Under the pieces are notes generated by a model that was not told where the DNA came from, ran no database searches, and saw nothing but the letters and a program-made list of their open reading frames with translations. Positions 26,257 through 28,087 of a stretch of 28,087 bases of DNA are shown in pieces. This DNA comes from Deltaproteobacteria bacterium (GTDB lineage: Bacteria; Myxococcota_A; UBA9042; PHBI01; JACKFB01): positions 1 to 28,087 of the forward strand of contig JACKFB010000031.1 in the NCBI GenBank assembly GCA_020632695.1, written 5' to 3'. Made by a program: the position numbers and the translations under genes. Position 1 is the first letter of the stretch. Each line of letters begins with the position of its first letter.

Positions 26257-28087
26257 TCATTGCGCGGGCGCCGGCAGCACCGGCCGCAGGGGCCACGCGC
26301 CGCGGTACACGCGCTCGATACCTCCGACGATGCCCTGCTCGTCGACGATGTAGTCGGTGGGGTGGTGCGCGCCGCCGGGCCACTGCCCGAGGAAGAGGAC
26401 GTCGCTGTAGAGCGTGGGGCCGTACACCTCGGAGTCCCCGTCGAGCAGCAGCAGGCCCGACGGCGACTCGTGGGTGAGGTGGACCAGGTGGGTGAGGCGC
26501 CACTGGGCGATGAAGCGCGCCAGGCCCAGCGGCCGCGGGCTCAGCGTGTAGACGGTGGCGCCGTCGGGGTCCAGGCCGCGCTGCGCCAGCCAGTCGAGGT
26601 CCCGGAGCTGAGGCCACATCGCGACGCAGTCGTCCACGAAACCCACGACCCGCGCGCGGGTGCCGGGGGGCGGGAGCTCGAAGGGGTCGCCGCTGGGCGA
26701 CGCGCGGACTGACAGGTGCGGGAAGGGATCGCCGAGCGCGGGGTGGCCGGCCAGGGGGTCGGCCGTGGTGGGCCGGCGCAAGAGCGCGATGTCGCGCGGC
26801 ACCGGCGGCGACGCGTCGGCGAGCTTCGCCTCGGCGGTGCGCAGCCGGACGAACACGGTGTCCCCTTTCGGGCTCAGGGAGCCTGGCAAGGACAGATCCG
26901 ACTCGCTCCCAGCGCCGATGGTCAGGGTGGCCAGCGGCGCGGGGCCCTGCCCCATCGCCGCCACCGACAGCGGCTCGGTGCCCGCGTTCGCCAGACGCAG
27001 CGTCCAGGATTCACCCGGACGGACGTAGCGGCCCCGGTCGGCGTCGGGCAGGACGACCTGACCGCCCAGGTCGGCGCGGCTTCGGTGGACCAGCCCCCAG
27101 TCGGAGACCAGCGGACCGCCCTCGGTCCACAGCACGTCCAGCAGGACCTGATCGGCGGGCCAGAAACCGCGCACCACGGGCGGCGAGACCGAGAGGTCGT
27201 AGAGCAGCAGGCCGGAGAGGCAGGCCACGGCCAGCGCGTCCCCATGCAGCGCGACCGCGGCCGCGACGCAGCGGGGCTGGACGCGGGCCAGCTCGACGGG
27301 GACCTCCGAGTCGACATCCACCAGCGCCACGCCCGCCGACCCCAGCGCCACCGCGGCGCGGTCGGCGTCCAGCGCGACGTCCAGCAGGGGCCCGTCGAGA
27401 AGGAGCGCCCTGGGCTCCGAGGGCCCCGACGGCCCGAGGTCGGAGATGAGGAGCCCGGCGTCCAGGTCCAGGCAGGCCAGCCGGTCGGCTGCGTGCACCA
27501 CCGCGACCACGTGTCCGGTGAGCGCGGTCATCTGCGCGGGTCCCAGGGCCCCATCGCCGGCGATGGGGGCTCGGAGCAGGCCCCCGTCGAAGGCCGCCAG
27601 ATAGAGCGCGTCGCCGGCCACCTCCAGATCGGCCACCGCCGCGCCCTCCACCACCAGCGCCAGCGGCTCCCGCACCAACGGCGAGCCGGGCTCCGCCAGC
27701 TCGTAGCTGGTGACGCCCCCGCCGTCGACCCCGTAGCCCCCGTAGGCAGCCGTCGCGCAGTACAGCGTCGCCGACGGCCCATGCACCGCCACGGTGGTGC
27801 AGCGAGGCTTGTCGGGCACCCCCGTCCAAGCCGAGCTCAGCTCGAGCCCCCCCTCCGGCAACAGCCGCAGGGCCGTCACCCCCGCAAACGAGTTGGCGAC
27901 GTAGACGAAGTCACCGAGCCGCGCCAGCTCCCCCAGATGCGCCGCCCCCTCCACGCTGGACGGCACCGCCACACGCCCAGTCTCCACCAACCCGGCGACC
28001 CACGAAGGCCCCACCTCGCCGCCGCCGTCGCCGTCGCTGTCGCCGCCGGTGTCGGTCTCGGCCCCGGTCTCGGACTCGGCCCCGGTC
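26257..28087 (-). CDS. Surface protein with propeller repeats and a thioredoxin-like end, 5' part missing
   Basis: The frame stays open to the right edge, so the N-terminus lies outside; about 610 residues are visible. The first visible residues form an acidic Thr/Gly/Glu/Asp linker (TGAESETGAETDTGGDSDGD) typical of what follows a lipobox. Then come repeated blades such as LARLGDFVYVANSFAGVTAL, VAGDALYLAAFDGGLL, ALGSAGVALVDVD and LHGDALAVACLSGLLLYDLS, like the LVIVD-type propeller. Residues after RVVGFVDDCVAMWPQLRDLD up to TDYIVDEQGIVGGIERVYRG resemble a peroxiredoxin/thioredoxin-like domain; the end strand (D-x-x-G-x-V) fits, but only one Cys stands at the expected active site. Probably an extracellular lipoprotein; function unknown. 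A GTG at 28014 exists but is most likely internal. Confidence 0.7.
   Translation of the reverse strand, partial: TGAESETGAETDTGGDSDGDGGGEVGPSWVAGLVETGRVAVPSSVEGAAHLGELARLGDFVYVANSFAGVTALRLLPEGGLELSSAWTGVPDKPRCTTVAVHGPSATLYCATAAYGGYGVDGGGVTSYELAEPGSPLVREPLALVVEGAAVADLEVAGDALYLAAFDGGLLRAPIAGDGALGPAQMTALTGHVVAVVHAADRLACLDLDAGLLISDLGPSGPSEPRALLLDGPLLDVALDADRAAVALGSAGVALVDVDSEVPVELARVQPRCVAAAVALHGDALAVACLSGLLLYDLSVSPPVVRGFWPADQVLLDVLWTEGGPLVSDWGLVHRSRADLGGQVVLPDADRGRYVRPGESWTLRLANAGTEPLSVAAMGQGPAPLATLTIGAGSESDLSLPGSLSPKGDTVFVRLRTAEAKLADASPPVPRDIALLRRPTTADPLAGHPALGDPFPHLSVRASPSGDPFELPPPGTRARVVGFVDDCVAMWPQLRDLDWLAQRGLDPDGATVYTLSPRPLGLARFIAQWRLTHLVHLTHESPSGLLLLDGDSEVYGPTLYSDVLFLGQWPGGAHHPTDYIVDEQGIVGGIERVYRGAWPLRPVLPAPAQ

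Noticed and set aside
28018..28087. Short tandem-like GC repeat at the right edge
   Set aside because: It encodes the Thr/Gly/Glu/Asp linker of the surface protein in frame; low-complexity coding sequence rather than an independent repeat.
1..28087. CRISPR arrays, tRNA, rRNA or riboswitches
   Set aside because: No regularly spaced direct repeats, no cloverleaf-like or conserved rRNA stretches, and no long structured leader were seen by reading.

Overview
The window looks like chromosomal DNA of a very GC-rich Gram-negative bacterium, most likely a myxobacterium-type member of the Myxococcota (former Deltaproteobacteria). The support is indirect. There are many short lipoproteins with Asp/Gly/Thr-rich linkers. 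A DUF1587/1592/1588/1585-type lipoprotein is coupled to a Tat-exported DUF1552 protein. The zinc operon carries its own outer-membrane beta-barrel. No rRNA, tRNA or CRISPR array was seen.

Left part (1 to about 4.25 kb, with an outlier near 8.9 kb): accessory, partly decayed DNA with visibly lower GC at third codon positions. It holds the 3' end of a secreted propeller-like protein, a lipoprotein gene probably frameshifted at a C9 tract, a single-pass membrane protein, and a DUF4875/SH3-like lipoprotein. Between them lie gene fragments (IS66 TnpA-like and IS3 OrfA-like N-termini, an alcohol dehydrogenase-like C-terminus, other tails). A short GC-rich dispersed repeat (core GTGCGGGGGKCAGACACCG) occurs at least six times on both strands, usually at the edge of a broken gene.

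Middle part (4.28-17.7 kb): a two-gene lipoprotein operon (minus); an ArsR-type repressor coupled to two SRPBCC proteins (plus), with a perfect dyad in front; a 71-aa membrane protein; a DUF433 antitoxin followed by a truncated DUF5615/VapC45-like toxin; a minus-strand pair of a DmpA-family (S58) aminopeptidase and a D-Ala-D-Ala-ligase-like ATP-grasp enzyme; a divergent CorA Mg channel; and a plus-strand trio of DUF1592-type lipoprotein, DUF1552 protein and a third lipoprotein.

Right part (17.66-28.09 kb, all minus strand): a six-gene zinc acquisition operon, namely a His-rich exported protein, an outer-membrane barrel, a ZnuA-type binding protein, a lipoprotein with a Cys/His metal-binding motif, a ZnuC-type ATPase and a ZnuB-type permease. 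A TTGACC-18-TACCTT promoter candidate lies directly in front of it. Upstream come an aminotransferase, an AMMECR1-domain protein, a protein joining TerB-like helices to a LETM1-like C-terminus, and an incomplete propeller/thioredoxin-like surface protein that runs off the right edge.

The most promising under-described items are the zinc operon with its uncharacterised metal-binding lipoprotein and His-rich partner, the TerB-LETM1-like protein, the ligase/aminopeptidase pair with a duplicated N-terminal module, and the repeat family found at gene breakpoints.
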